64,000 nt of DNA from Oceanospirillales bacterium (GTDB lineage: Bacteria > Pseudomonadota > Gammaproteobacteria > Pseudomonadales > Endozoicomonadaceae). Location: NCBI GenBank assembly GCA_004762125.1, contig SIHQ01000017.1, positions 1-64,000 of the forward strand. Reading direction: 5' to 3'. Below the pieces are notes generated by a model. The model did no database searches and was not told where the DNA came from. It saw only the letters and a list, made by a program, of their open reading frames with translations. Shown in pieces: positions 7,627-16,386 of the stretch. The number at the start of each line of letters is the position of its first letter. The first letter of the stretch is position 1. The position numbers and the translations under genes are program-made.

Positions 7627-8892
7627 ATGGCCATCAATCGTCGACAACTACTACAAGGTAGCTCCTCCCTGCTGGCTTTTGGAGCTCTCGGTACACTGAC
7701 TGGCTGTCGGACAAGCAATCTTCTTAACTCTCTAACAAAAGATTCTCACAACATTCTGGATCTTCCTCCCGGGTTTTCTTACAAAGTTCTTCAAACCACC
7801 AAAGATAGAATGTCAGATGGGTTCATGGTTCCAGGAAGACCTGATGGAATGGCATCTTTCCAAGGAAACAAAGACCAGATCATTCTGATGAGAAATCACG
7901 AACAAGATCAGTGGAACTCGGAAAATAGTCCAATCCTTCAAGATCAGAGCAAAGAATACTTTTATGATAAATCCGCATACGGCGGAGTCAGTCGGCTTGT
8001 TATTGACCCTAACACCTTGAATGTTATTAGCAGTAACTTGGTTTTGGCTGGCACTAGCCGCAACTGCGCTGGCGGCCCGTCACCCTGGGGATGGGTAAGT
8101 TGTGAAGAAAATATAGACAGCGGACACGGATATGCATTTTTGTGTGACCATAATGCTTCGACGTTATCTCCTCCTAAAAAGCTGACGAATCTAGGCCGCT
8201 TTTATAGAGAAGCATTTGCTTTTGATCCAAAGACCGGCATCAGTTACATGACCGAAGACAGAGATGATAGCTGTTTTTATCGTTACGTTCCGGATCAGAA
8301 ACATCTACCGTTTGGAAAAGGTCAGCTACAAACTTTAGCTATATCAGGCCAAGACAATTTCAACACCAGCACCCAGATTACTCCGAACGAGAGTTATCAA
8401 ATCAACTGGGTAGACATCACCGACTCCGACCCAAAAGATGACACTTGCCGTTTTCAAGGGCAGGAAAACGGCGCAGCAATAGTTCACCGCGGAGAAGGTC
8501 TTTGGTTTCATAGTGACACTATCTACTTTTCTGCCACAGAAGGTGGTCGACAGGGTAAAGGTCAAATCTTCAAGCTCATTGAACTGGACAAGCCTCGAAA
8601 CAAATTAGAGCTTGTTTACGAAGCGGGGAGACTGCCCTCAATTGTTAAACCAGACAATATAGCAGTGGCTCCCTGGGGAGATCTTGTCGTTGCAGAAGAT
8701 GGGCGAGAAACAGACTTCATTAGTTTGATCAACAGAAAAGGACAGGTTTTCACTCTGGCAAGAAACAGGTTATCTCACAGCGAAATAACCGGTGTTAATT
8801 TTTCACCCGATGGTACGATTTTATTTTTCAACTTTCAGGAAGACGGTCTTACCATAGCTATCAAAAGGCCTTTTCAGGATTTTGCATCATAA
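7627..8892 (+). CDS. PhoX/DUF839-family exported lipoprotein
   Basis: This 421-residue protein begins MAINRRQLLQ and continues with a hydrophobic core and LTGC at 24-27. It thus has a twin-arginine motif followed by a lipobox, predicting Tat export and lipid anchoring at Cys27. The body resembles DUF839, the PhoX alkaline-phosphatase-like beta-propeller family: AGGPSPWGWVSCEEN matches the family's glycine/Trp/CEE block, followed by FAFDPKTGISYMTEDRDD and YRYVP blocks and a late acidic NIAVAPWGDLVVAEDG segment. PhoX enzymes are Ca/Fe-dependent phosphomonoesterases, but many DUF839 members are uncharacterised. It is somewhat short compared with classical PhoX, so phosphatase activity is a family inference. 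It stands alone between accessory DNA and pilZ. Confidence 0.8.
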   Translation: MAINRRQLLQGSSSLLAFGALGTLTGCRTSNLLNSLTKDSHNILDLPPGFSYKVLQTTKDRMSDGFMVPGRPDGMASFQGNKDQIILMRNHEQDQWNSENSPILQDQSKEYFYDKSAYGGVSRLVIDPNTLNVISSNLVLAGTSRNCAGGPSPWGWVSCEENIDSGHGYAFLCDHNASTLSPPKKLTNLGRFYREAFAFDPKTGISYMTEDRDDSCFYRYVPDQKHLPFGKGQLQTLAISGQDNFNTSTQITPNESYQINWVDITDSDPKDDTCRFQGQENGAAIVHRGEGLWFHSDTIYFSATEGGRQGKGQIFKLIELDKPRNKLELVYEAGRLPSIVKPDNIAVAPWGDLVVAEDGRETDFISLINRKGQVFTLARNRLSHSEITGVNFSPDGTILFFNFQEDGLTIAIKRPFQDFAS

Positions 8893-8927
8893 AACACACA
8901 AACCTAAAAAGGCCCACATCTACTGAA

Positions 8928-9446
8928 TTAAACCAGATTATCCAACATCTTCTGCTCACTATCAGGAAGCAAAGGAATCTCTTTTTCCGCTATCACTGTT
9001 TTACAAAGTCTCTTATGAGCAAATTTTGCTGTATTCCAGAGCGCGACTCCTGGACCAACAAGCAAACTTCCTACAAGCGTCGACCCCAAAAGCTTGTCCA
9101 CCATAGAGTTCGACAGACCTCCATGACAGTAGCTGCCGGCAGGTTTCAAGATATCATCCAGAACCGCCACACCCATCACTCCACCAACCAGTAGAGTCGA
9201 TCCCCTCACAAAGCCACTGGACATCTCTTTCAAAAATTTATAGGAAATCGCCAGAGCCGGATGACAACTTTCCAGATAATTATCCAGTTTTTTCGCTTTA
9301 CCCGACATTCTGTCACACAACTTCATCATCTTCGTCAGAACAGGGTGTTTTTCAGTACCATCGAGCTCAACACAATAACGGGCAGAGTTCAGCGTTGCTT
9401 TCACCAAGCCAACGCCAGCTCCAGCAGCCGAACCTGTGATCAACAA
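8928..9446 (-). CDS. Small orphan protein with Gly-rich hydrophobic segments
   Basis: This hypothetical protein of up to 172 residues has a Gly/Ala-rich N-terminus, a central hydrophobic segment (STLLVGGVMGVAVL) and another near the C-terminus (LVGSLLVGPGVALW). It is probably membrane-associated, and I recognise no family. The start is doubtful. The longest reading starts at TTG 9446 with no ribosome site, the frame stays open upstream to 9494, and the first in-frame ATG (9329) would remove 40 residues. It may be a truncated or frameshifted gene. It follows pilZ in the same direction, behind a hairpin. Confidence 0.45.
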   Translation of the reverse strand: MLITGSAAGAGVGLVKATLNSARYCVELDGTEKHPVLTKMMKLCDRMSGKAKKLDNYLESCHPALAISYKFLKEMSSGFVRGSTLLVGGVMGVAVLDDILKPAGSYCHGGLSNSMVDKLLGSTLVGSLLVGPGVALWNTAKFAHKRLCKTVIAEKEIPLLPDSEQKMLDNLV

Positions 9447-9486
9447 AGGCAGGCGAATCGAAGAAAAAGGAGAAGGGAAAAGAATA

Positions 9487-9510
9487 GGCCAGCATCAAAT
9501 CATACTGGCC
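9487..9510 (-). terminator. Hairpin after pilZ
   Basis: GGCCAGTAT pairs with ATGCTGGCC (9 bp, one G-T) around a 6-nt loop, and on the minus strand it is followed by a T-rich stretch TATTCTTTT. This is a plausible intrinsic terminator for the fabF-to-pilZ transcript. Confidence 0.55.
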
Positions 9511-9518
9511 AGGATAGA

Positions 9519-9857
9519 TCACATAGTACTGGTTTCACGATCCGACTTAAGAGCACCCGCCAGATAGGTTTCAATTTTAGTTCGAACCTTATCGGTTGGA
9601 TCCGTAAACTGAACACCAATTCCGGCCATTCGGGATGACCCTTGAGGTGTAATCCAGACCACTTTACCCGGTACTGGCAGCTTATCCGCCTCATCCATCA
9701 GCGTCAGACGGATGAACACTTCATCACCCAGGCTGTACTCTCGTGAAGTCGGTATAAAAAGCCCGCCACCGTTGATAAATGGCATATAGGATGAGTACAG
9801 CGAAGACGAGTCCTTAATTGTCAGCGACAGAATGCCTGACATCCCTCCCTTAGCCAT
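9519..9857 (-). CDS. pilZ: PilZ-domain protein (type IV pilus biogenesis)
   Basis: This is a 112-residue single PilZ domain. The segment SSSLYSSYMPFINGGGLFIPTSREYSLGDEVFIRL followed by GKVVWITPQG and GIGVQF is typical of the founding PilZ of type IV pilus systems. That protein works with the assembly ATPase PilB and FimX and lacks the usual c-di-GMP binding RxxxR; no such motif is visible here. AAAGGAG lies 6-8 nt before the ATG. It follows holB in the same direction, as in Pseudomonas. In that genus tatD usually follows pilZ; here it is absent and accessory DNA starts instead. Confidence 0.88.
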   Translation of the reverse strand: MAKGGMSGILSLTIKDSSSLYSSYMPFINGGGLFIPTSREYSLGDEVFIRLTLMDEADKLPVPGKVVWITPQGSSRMAGIGVQFTDPTDKVRTKIETYLAGALKSDRETSTM

Positions 9858-9983
9858 ATTAACTCTCCTTTTATTTGGAATTTATAGCTGTTTTATAATC
9901 AATAGCTACTTAAAATTAATCGTCAGCGACGAACTGTATAAGGTCTTGATACCGAATAAAAGCATCGAAATCACAAAGCCAGT

Positions 9984-10976
9984 TCAGAGCACTAATTCTA
10001 GGTATCGACTGAAAGCACCTTCCATCAATATCTGACCATTAAGGTTTCCACCTTCCAGTAATGCCTGGCGCTGTTTGATCAACCAATCTCTTTCTTCCAG
10101 AATAGCTCTGCCAGAGACCTTGGTCGCAATATAGCTGAGCATTTTTTCCTGATCAGTATTGCGAATATCGGATTCAGCAACGCCCTGCTCGAGCCTGACC
10201 GAATCTTCCAGCCAGCTAATCAACCAGGTCAGCGTTAATACCAGGTCACTTTTCTGCCAGTCTTTGGCCAGCTCAACAGGTGACATCGCCCCCTTGAATA
10301 AGCCTTTTACACAATGAGCCAGTTCAAGACGTTTTTCCAGCAAACCCTCATCAGCAAATCGCTTAGCTTCGAGTGGCGCATCCCCTGTCTGATCCAGCAG
10401 CATCGCCACTTGATCGATATGATTATCCAGATGCCCGGAAAGCCACTGCTCTGCCGAAGCACGATCAGGTGTAGCAAATTTTAGCTGCTGGCAACGACTG
10501 CGAATGGTCGGCAACATATCCCCGGTTCGAGCACTTACCAGAAGAAACACGGTATTGTCACCCGGCTCTTCCAGACATTTCAACAATGCATTAGAGGCAT
10601 TAAGGTTCATAGCCTCCGCAGGGTTAATAACAATAACCCGTCGCCCACCCTGCTGTGCCGTTTTATGGGAAAACTCATTCAACTGACGCACCCGATCTAT
10701 TCGAATAGGTCGACCGGGGTCATCAGGCTCGACAATCACAATATCCGGATGGGAGCCGGCTTTCAGCAACTCACATTCTTTGCAGAAGCCACAGGCCTGT
10801 TCATCAACGGGTGACTTACACAACAGGTAAGCAGCAAAGGCTTTAGCAAACTGTGCCTTGCCAACACCCGGCATACCACGCAACAAGTAAGCATGAGCAA
10901 GATTATCGGACTGTTGACAATGCACCAGCTGATGCCAAAGCTGTGATTGCCAAGGTAGTGGCTGCCAAGCCTGCAT
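9984..10976 (-). CDS. holB: DNA polymerase III subunit delta'
   Basis: This 330-residue clamp-loader subunit belongs to the DnaX/delta/delta' complex that loads the beta clamp. The Walker-A region near 34-41 reads GMPGVGKA, lacking the usual Ser/Thr, which fits the non-hydrolysing delta' role. Zinc-ligand cysteines occur near 53, 62, 65 and 68. The SRC motif appears as IRSRCQQL, and NALLKCLEEP is the conserved Walker-B-following block. It overlaps tmk by one base (TGATG), indicating translational coupling. A 126-nt gap separates it from pilZ. Confidence 0.93.
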   Translation of the reverse strand: MQAWQPLPWQSQLWHQLVHCQQSDNLAHAYLLRGMPGVGKAQFAKAFAAYLLCKSPVDEQACGFCKECELLKAGSHPDIVIVEPDDPGRPIRIDRVRQLNEFSHKTAQQGGRRVIVINPAEAMNLNASNALLKCLEEPGDNTVFLLVSARTGDMLPTIRSRCQQLKFATPDRASAEQWLSGHLDNHIDQVAMLLDQTGDAPLEAKRFADEGLLEKRLELAHCVKGLFKGAMSPVELAKDWQKSDLVLTLTWLISWLEDSVRLEQGVAESDIRNTDQEKMLSYIATKVSGRAILEERDWLIKQRQALLEGGNLNGQILMEGAFSRYLELVL

Positions 10977-11605
10977 CAGCTTCGCTCTCCCAGCCGGCGC
11001 TCCAGCACCAACAATATTTGCTGTTTCACCTGCTCCAGAGATCCACCCGCATTAATCACTTCATACTGCTGTGGATAAGTTTTGGAGCGATTAAGATACT
11101 CCTCACGAACTCTCTCGAAAAAATCCATCTTTTCCTGTTCAATGCGATCCAGCTCACCTCGACCACGGGCACGAGCCATACCGACTTCAGGATCAACATC
11201 CATAAGCAACGTCATATCCGGACGACAACTACCCTGCACAAGATTTTCAAGAGTAGCAATTTGCTCTTGCTCAAGACCACGACCACCACCTTGATAGGCA
11301 TAGGTTGCATCAGTAAAGCGATCACAGATGACCACTTTATCCGCCGACAGATCCGGCTCGATGTTATGAAACAGGTTCTGTGAACGAGCGGCAAACATCA
11401 ACAACAGTTCCGTGGTGTCAGATAATTCTTCACCATGATGACTCAATAACAGACTGCGAATATCTTCAGCTACTCGAGTACCGCCTGGCTCACGTGTTTC
11501 TGTAAACTCAATGCCTTTTTCAGACATCCACTCTTTGATCAGGTTAACGGCAGTACTCTTTCCAGCACCTTCGCAACCTTCAATGGTCAGAAAAAAACCT
11601 GACAT
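10976..11605 (-). CDS. tmk: Thymidylate kinase
   Basis: This 209-residue enzyme phosphorylates dTMP to dTDP in DNA precursor synthesis. The P-loop GCEGAGKS is at 10-17. The family-specific TREPGGT block follows, then DRFTDATYAYQGGGRG (the DR[YF] motif and the lid-adjacent YQGGGRG). It lies directly after mltG, with its ATG at the base next to the mltG stop, and its own stop overlaps holB. The whole run fabF-pabC-mltG-tmk-holB-pilZ reads as one operon. Confidence 0.95.
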   Translation of the reverse strand: MSGFFLTIEGCEGAGKSTAVNLIKEWMSEKGIEFTETREPGGTRVAEDIRSLLLSHHGEELSDTTELLLMFAARSQNLFHNIEPDLSADKVVICDRFTDATYAYQGGGRGLEQEQIATLENLVQGSCRPDMTLLMDVDPEVGMARARGRGELDRIEQEKMDFFERVREEYLNRSKTYPQQYEVINAGGSLEQVKQQILLVLERRLGERS

Positions 11606-12682
11606 TCACTGACTCTCCGCTGGCGCATTCTGAGAAGAACGACTCTTACTTGAGCGATAGTCAGAACGACGCTGATAAATCTGATACTTTCTTACAGCCC
11701 GATTATGCTCAATCAGACTGTTTGAAAAGTAATGAGTACCATCACCTTTGGCAACAAAATACAGAGACTTACCCGCTTTGGGATGTAAGGCTGCATTGAT
11801 CGCTTCTCGACCGACAAAAGCAATAGGCGTCGGCGGCAAACCTTTGAGCATGTAAGTATTATACGGTGTCTTTTCTCTCAGCATACGCCGGGTCAGGTTA
11901 CCTTTATAGTTCTCACCCTGACCATAAATGACCGCTGGATCTGTTTGAAGGCGCATACCCTTATTCAATCTACGAACGAACACACCCGCTATTTCGGGTC
12001 GTTCGTAAGTAACACCTGTTTCTTTTTCCACCAGTGACGCCATGATCAGAGCTTCATAAGCCGTTTTGTAAGGCAAACCTTTCACTCGGTTCTGCCATTC
12101 TTCGGCCAAAACTTCTTTCATCCGCTCTCTTGAACGTATCAGGATCGAAGCCACAGAATCGCCGGAGTGAAAGAAAAAAGTATCCGGATAAAACAATCCT
12201 TCAGAATTCCCTTCAATATCCAGCTCTTTCAATAAAGCCTGAAGCGCCTTTTGATCCAGTGGCTCACTGAGCTTTTCATGGCTATTCAGTTCCTCCAGGG
12301 CTTCCGCAAGAATCTGTCCTTCTATCAACGACACCTCAAAAGAACGCACCTGACCTTCAATAAACAGCCCTAGCAATTCCCTGTGACTAATGCCCGCTGG
12401 AATCAGATACTCACCTGCTTTGATTCTGGAAGCCACCTGCTCCATTCGTGCCAATAGCTCCAGAAACTCTGATCTTTCTAGCCAACCCTCACCCGTCAGC
12501 CGAATCGCGACCCGTTTCATGGAGTCACCAGGTTCAATAGTAAACTCTAAACTCTTTACCCCTTCAGGGGCTGACAAAATCTGATTACCAAAATTATCAA
12601 TCAATTTCCAGGCAACACCTGCGCCCAGAACCAACAGCAAAATACCGGCAATGGCTGCCAGCAGTAACTTCTTAACCATCAA
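11606..12682 (-). CDS. mltG: Endolytic murein transglycosylase MltG (YceG)
   Basis: This 358-residue inner-membrane enzyme cleaves nascent glycan strands and is thought to set their length. One N-terminal membrane helix (about residues 4-26, LLLAAIAGILLLVLGAGV) is followed by a LysM-like region and the YceG domain. The catalytic Glu lies in SLVEKETG, and YERPEIAGVFVRRL and RLQTDPAVIYG are family signature blocks. Its start overlaps the end of pabC by 11 nt. The C-terminus carries a Ser/Arg-rich tail (RRSDYRSSKSRSS) of no obvious function. Confidence 0.93.
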   Translation of the reverse strand: MMVKKLLLAAIAGILLLVLGAGVAWKLIDNFGNQILSAPEGVKSLEFTIEPGDSMKRVAIRLTGEGWLERSEFLELLARMEQVASRIKAGEYLIPAGISHRELLGLFIEGQVRSFEVSLIEGQILAEALEELNSHEKLSEPLDQKALQALLKELDIEGNSEGLFYPDTFFFHSGDSVASILIRSRERMKEVLAEEWQNRVKGLPYKTAYEALIMASLVEKETGVTYERPEIAGVFVRRLNKGMRLQTDPAVIYGQGENYKGNLTRRMLREKTPYNTYMLKGLPPTPIAFVGREAINAALHPKAGKSLYFVAKGDGTHYFSNSLIEHNRAVRKYQIYQRRSDYRSSKSRSSQNAPAESQ

Positions 12683-13502
12683 TGACTTCCATTAACTTAT
12701 CCCTGACAGTACAGGTCACTGCACCCACCGGCCAACGCTCATCTCCACAAGCAATTACAGGCCAGACCCCATTCACGCTGTTGCAGACGAACACTTCATC
12801 CGCACCAACCAATTCCGAGAAAGCATAATCAAATACTTCCGTCTTCAAACCCCAGGAATTCGCACTATGCAGAATATATTCCCGACAAACACCTTTAACA
12901 CCACAACGACTTAAATTCGGTGTTTTTAAAATACCGTCTCGCACAAAAAACAGATTCGACATGGTACCTTCAATAACCCTGCCATCAAAATCCAGCAGCA
13001 GGCCTTCTAGGCAATTCGAGTCCACACCCCACTCTCGGCGTGCCATTACATTCTCAAGACGGTTCAGATGTTTCATACCGGCCAGCACACTCTGCCCTAA
13101 CTGGGTTTCACAGGAAAATAGATGTATACCGCTTTCTTCCGGCGTGCCTTTATAAGCAGGTAGATCATGGAATGACAGTATTCGACTGGAATCAGAACAG
13201 CCCGCAGGATTGTAACCTCGCCCACCTGAACCGCGAGTCAGTATGACTTTTAGAATCCCACGTTCTTGATTCACAGCCACTAGAAAATCAGCTATCTCTG
13301 CTTTCAACTGTGGAACTGAAAGCTCTATACCCATAAAGCAGGCGCAGGCACTCAATCTGTCCATATGAAGATCGAACAGAGTTGGCTGACCGCTCACTAC
13401 TCGAACAGTTTCGAACAAGCCATCTCCATAAGCTAAACCTCTATCTGTCACTGAAATTGACGACGAAGTTTCACCATTTACCCGAACCGGATAGCCCGAC
13501 AT
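12672..13502 (-). CDS. pabC: Aminodeoxychorismate lyase
   Basis: This PLP-dependent class IV aminotransferase-fold enzyme converts 4-amino-4-deoxychorismate to p-aminobenzoate for folate. RGLAYGDGLFETVRV near the N-terminus, the region around LKHLNRLENVMARRE (with the PLP lysine) and GRVIEGTMSNLFFV are typical. A frame extending to ATG 13535 would add 11 residues. ATG 13502 has GGAAGAG just upstream and gives the family-like start MSGYPVRVNG, so I chose it (276 residues). The fabF-pabC-mltG order is conserved. A large hairpin element separates it from fabF. Confidence 0.9.
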   Translation of the reverse strand: MSGYPVRVNGETSSSISVTDRGLAYGDGLFETVRVVSGQPTLFDLHMDRLSACACFMGIELSVPQLKAEIADFLVAVNQERGILKVILTRGSGGRGYNPAGCSDSSRILSFHDLPAYKGTPEESGIHLFSCETQLGQSVLAGMKHLNRLENVMARREWGVDSNCLEGLLLDFDGRVIEGTMSNLFFVRDGILKTPNLSRCGVKGVCREYILHSANSWGLKTEVFDYAFSELVGADEVFVCNSVNGVWPVIACGDERWPVGAVTCTVRDKLMEVIDG

Positions 13503-13546
13503 CAACTCTTCCAAATAGAAATTTCTATACAACATAGCCTGATAAA

Positions 13547-13645
13547 GGCTGAAGCTTGGTTAGTCTTTCAAAGACCAGGGAAGGTCTACTAGCGAATCTG
13601 ACCAGGACAAGTCAGTCGAGCGGAAAGAATAGCCAAGCTTCAGCC
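13547..13645 (-). other. 99-nt structured inverted-repeat element between fabF and pabC
   Basis: Perfect 13-bp arms GGCTGAAGCTTGG (13547-13559) and CCAAGCTTCAGCC (13633-13645) extend to about 16 bp with a G-U pair. Inside lie two smaller inverted repeats: GTCTT/AAGAC at about 13564-13576, and CTGAC/GTCAG further right. The folded form is a three-way junction. It may be a fabF-pabC intergenic RNA structure, a processing or attenuation site, or a MITE/REP-like repeat; sequence alone does not decide. No second copy was noticed in the window. Confidence 0.65.
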
Positions 13646-13668
13646 GACATGCGCAAAACCAAATCAAC

Positions 13669-14922
13669 CTAATTCAATTTTGAAAACAGCAAAGAAACAT
13701 TAGTACCACCAAACCCGAAAGAATTACTTAAAACATGCTCCAGTGCAACATCCCGTGCTTGCCCCGGCACATAATCCAGATCACAACCTTCATCAGGATT
13801 TTTAAGATTAATGGTTGGCGGCACTTTATTGTCCCGCAACGCAAGAACTGAGAAAACAGCCTCGAGAGCTCCTGCTGCCCCCAACAAATGTCCTGTCATT
13901 GACTTGGTAGAACTAACAGGAACACTCAAAGCGGACTCACCAAACACAGAGTGAATAGCACGGGTTTCTGCAAGATCACCTGCCTGAGTTGAAGTGCCAT
14001 GAGCATTAATATAAGAAACCTGATCTGGAGTTACACCAGCATCAGACAATGCTGCATTCATGGCTTTCGCAGCACCACGACCATCTTCCGGCGGTGACGT
14101 CATATGATGAGCATCGCCACTCATACCTACACCGCTCAATTCAGCATAAATAATGGCACCACGCTTAACAGCATGCTCATATTCTTCCAACACCAGAACA
14201 GCCGCACCATCCCCCAGAACAAAACCGTCACGTTTCTTATCCCAGGGACAACTGGCTTTTTCAGGCTCCTCATTTCTTGAAGAGAGCGCTCTTGCCGCAG
14301 AAAAACCAGCCATTCCCAACATGGAAGACGCCTTCTCTGCCCCACCAGCCACCATAATGTCAGCATCACCATACGCAATGGTTCTAGCAGCCATTGCCAG
14401 CCCGTGACTTCCTGAAGCACAGGCTGTTGATATTGCAAAATTGGGCCCCTGCAGGTTGTAGTGCATGGACAGCCAACCCGATGCCATATTAATAATGGCG
14501 GAAGGAATAAAGAAAGGTGATATACGACGAGGGCCTGAATTTTCAAGAGTACTGCAGCTTTGCTCGATACTGGTCAAACCACCAATACCTGAACCAATCA
14601 CTACACCGTAACGATCTACATTGTCACCCTGAAGAAGCTCACTATTATGGAGCCCGGCATTCTTCATCGCCTCAATAGCCGCTGCCATCGCATACTGAAT
14701 AAACACATCCATTTTGCGAGCGTCCTTTGGGCTCAACCAGTCGGACACATTAAAGTTTTTCACTGCACCACAGATTTTTGCGGACAACCGATCGGCATTC
14801 AGATGCTCAATCCAGCTTATCCCACTCTTGCCAGCCAACACCGACTGCCAGCTGGACTCAGCTGTTAAGCCGACAGGAGATACCGCCCCTAAACCTGTAA
14901 TAACTACTCTTCTGTGTGACAA
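13669..14922 (-). CDS. fabF: Beta-ketoacyl-ACP synthase II
   Basis: This enzyme condenses malonyl-ACP with acyl-ACP in fatty-acid elongation. The Cys-His-His triad is visible: [10 protein letters not shown] (nucleophile), [11 protein letters not shown], and [14 protein letters not shown]; the C-terminal [10 protein letters not shown] loop is also present. The frame can be read from GTG at 14970, but TTG at 14920-14922 has an excellent GGAGAGAGG about 4 nt upstream. It yields the family N-terminus (M)[15 protein letters not shown] and about 417 residues, close to the usual 412-414. I therefore chose this non-ATG start. It is separated from acpP by a terminator, so a read-through or separate promoter is needed. 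Confidence 0.93.
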   Translation of the reverse strand: MSHRRVVITGLGAVSPVGLTAESSWQSVLAGKSGISWIEHLNADRLSAKICGAVKNFNVSDWLSPKDARKMDVFIQYAMAAAIEAMKNAGLHNSELLQGDNVDRYGVVIGSGIGGLTSIEQSCSTLENSGPRRISPFFIPSAIINMASGWLSMHYNLQGPNFAISTACASGSHGLAMAARTIAYGDADIMVAGGAEKASSMLGMAGFSAARALSSRNEEPEKASCPWDKKRDGFVLGDGAAVLVLEEYEHAVKRGAIIYAELSGVGMSGDAHHMTSPPEDGRGAAKAMNAALSDAGVTPDQVSYINAHGTSTQAGDLAETRAIHSVFGESALSVPVSSTKSMTGHLLGAAGALEAVFSVLALRDNKVPPTINLKNPDEGCDLDYVPGQARDVALEHVLSNSFGFGGTNVSLLFSKLN

Positions 14923-15080
14923 ATCCCTCTCTCCCGCCTGACGCTGCTTATTGTTACTCTCTACCACCACGCTCTATCATCACTCTGCTGACTCAAGATG
15001 AAATAATTGTGACACTAACAATCTTTCAAGAGTAGATATCAAGATATTACTGGTACATGCTTTTTTATGCCATAAACACA

Positions 15081-15117
15081 CAAAAGCCGCACACAGAGAA
15101 ACTGCGCACGGCTTTTG
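15081..15117 (-). terminator. Intrinsic terminator after acpP
   Basis: CAAAAGCCG and CGGCTTTTG form the outer arms of a long stem (with inner GTGCGCAG/TGTGTG pairing). It is flanked by T-rich DNA on both strands. Positioned 40 nt past the acpP stop, it would limit fabF expression relative to the abundant ACP, as seen in other gammaproteobacteria. Confidence 0.75.
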
Positions 15118-15158
15118 TTTATCAGGTCTTCAGTCCGAAGACTGCAGCCCGATAGAAA

Positions 15159-15392
15159 TCAGGCGTGAGCTACGACGTAGTCGATAGCTTCCTGAACGGT
15201 GGTGATCTTCTCAGCTTCTTCGTCTGGAATCTCGGTCTCAAACTCTTCTTCCAGAGCCATTACCAGCTCTACAGTGTCCAGAGAGTCAGCGCCCAGATCT
15301 TCTACGAAAGACGCACTGTTAGTCGCTTCTTCTGCTTTAACGCCAAGTTGTTCGCAAACGATCTTTTTGACGCGCTCTTCAATGGTGCTCAT
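15159..15392 (-). CDS. acpP: Acyl carrier protein
   Basis: This 77-residue acidic carrier holds the growing acyl chain on a 4'-phosphopantetheine. The attachment Ser37 lies in the canonical [12 protein letters not shown] motif. The protein begins [12 protein letters not shown] as in other gammaproteobacteria. A longer frame from TTG 15413 would add seven residues, but AGGAG lies about 10 nt before ATG 15392, so I chose that start. It has its own strong promoter and terminator, consistent with high expression. Confidence 0.97.
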   Translation of the reverse strand: MSTIEERVKKIVCEQLGVKAEEATNSASFVEDLGADSLDTVELVMALEEEFETEIPDEEAEKITTVQEAIDYVVAHA

Positions 15393-15464
15393 ACCGGGTA
15401 ATGCTCCTATCAATATTCGGGTGCGACCGATAGCCTGGAGGCCATGTCAGTCGCGGTCAATAAC

Positions 15465-15492
15465 TATATATAAACGATCACAGTAATTTCAA
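15465..15492 (-). promoter_or_regulatory. Sigma-70 promoter candidate for acpP
   Basis: On the minus strand TTGAAA (15492-15487), a 16-nt spacer and TATATA (15470-15465) lie about 70 nt before the acpP ATG. A TATAGT with 18-nt spacing overlaps as an alternative -10. Most of the fabG-acpP gap is otherwise featureless. Confidence 0.6.
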
Positions 15493-15558
15493 GGACAGAC
15501 AACGAATATTACTGCATTTTCTACTAAATCATCACTCAAATCATGCAGGCCAAGGGGC

Positions 15559-16305
15559 TTACCCCATGTACATCCCGCCATTTACATGAATCGTTTCACC
15601 AGTAATGTAACCGGCCACATCGCTGGCCAAAAATGCTACAACACCAGAAATCTCTTCAGGTTGCCCAAGGCGAGCCATTGGCACCTGTGCTTGCAAGAAT
15701 GTTTTATGTTCTTCCGACAGATCCTTAGTCATATCAGTATCGATAAAACCTGGAGCTACTGTATTCACGGAAATGTTACGGGAGCCAATCTCTTTTGCCA
15801 GAGAGCGGCTAAAACCTTCCACGCCAGCCTTTGCTGCCGCGTAGTTGGATTGCCCCTGGTTACCCATGGAACCCACCACGGAGCTGATATTAATGATTCG
15901 ACCCCAACGAGCCTTAGTCATACCACGAAGTACTGCCTTACTCATCCGAAAAATAGAACTCAGATTAGTATTAATCACATCATCCCACTGATCGTCTTTC
16001 ATACGCATCAGGATATTATCACGGGTGATGCCGGCATTATTAACCAAAATAGCCGGTGCGCCAAATTCTTCGGTCACCGCTTTTACTACAGATAGGCAAC
16101 TTTCACCATCGGATACATTTAACATCATGCCCCGCCCCTGAATGCCCGCCTGCTTGAACGCTTCTGTAATACGTTCAGCACCACCTTCAGTGGTAGCAGT
16201 GCCAACAACAACTGCACCTGCCTTTCCCAGATCCAGAGCGATAGCTTGACCGATACCACGGCTAGCGCCAGTGACCAGAGCAACCTTACCATCAAGGTTT
16301 GACAT
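15559..16305 (-). CDS. fabG: 3-oxoacyl-ACP reductase
   Basis: This short-chain dehydrogenase makes the first NADPH-dependent reduction of each fatty-acid elongation cycle. The cofactor motif GASRGIG is near 13-19 and NNAGITRDN follows. The catalytic Ser (NISSVVGSMG) and the YxxxK pair (SNYAAAKAG) are all present, as is the C-terminal YITGETIHVNGGMYM. The frame extends to 16344, but ATG 16305 with AGGATGA upstream gives the standard start MSNLDGKVALVTG and 248 residues. It lies 81 nt after fabD. Confidence 0.95.
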   Translation of the reverse strand: MSNLDGKVALVTGASRGIGQAIALDLGKAGAVVVGTATTEGGAERITEAFKQAGIQGRGMMLNVSDGESCLSVVKAVTEEFGAPAILVNNAGITRDNILMRMKDDQWDDVINTNLSSIFRMSKAVLRGMTKARWGRIINISSVVGSMGNQGQSNYAAAKAGVEGFSRSLAKEIGSRNISVNTVAPGFIDTDMTKDLSEEHKTFLQAQVPMARLGQPEEISGVVAFLASDVAGYITGETIHVNGGMYMG

Positions 16306-16386
16306 AGTTTCATCCTGTTTTTTACCGTGAGCATTTTGCATCACTAAGGACGATTAAAAATGCGTCTTTCGCTCACGGCTATTTTA

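Noticed and set aside
10853-11383. 176-codon plus-strand ORF over tmk/holB
   Set aside because: Antisense of two certain genes, with no family likeness or ribosome site.
14136-14546. 136-codon ORF in another frame of fabF
   Set aside because: Shadow of fabF, which has all catalytic motifs.
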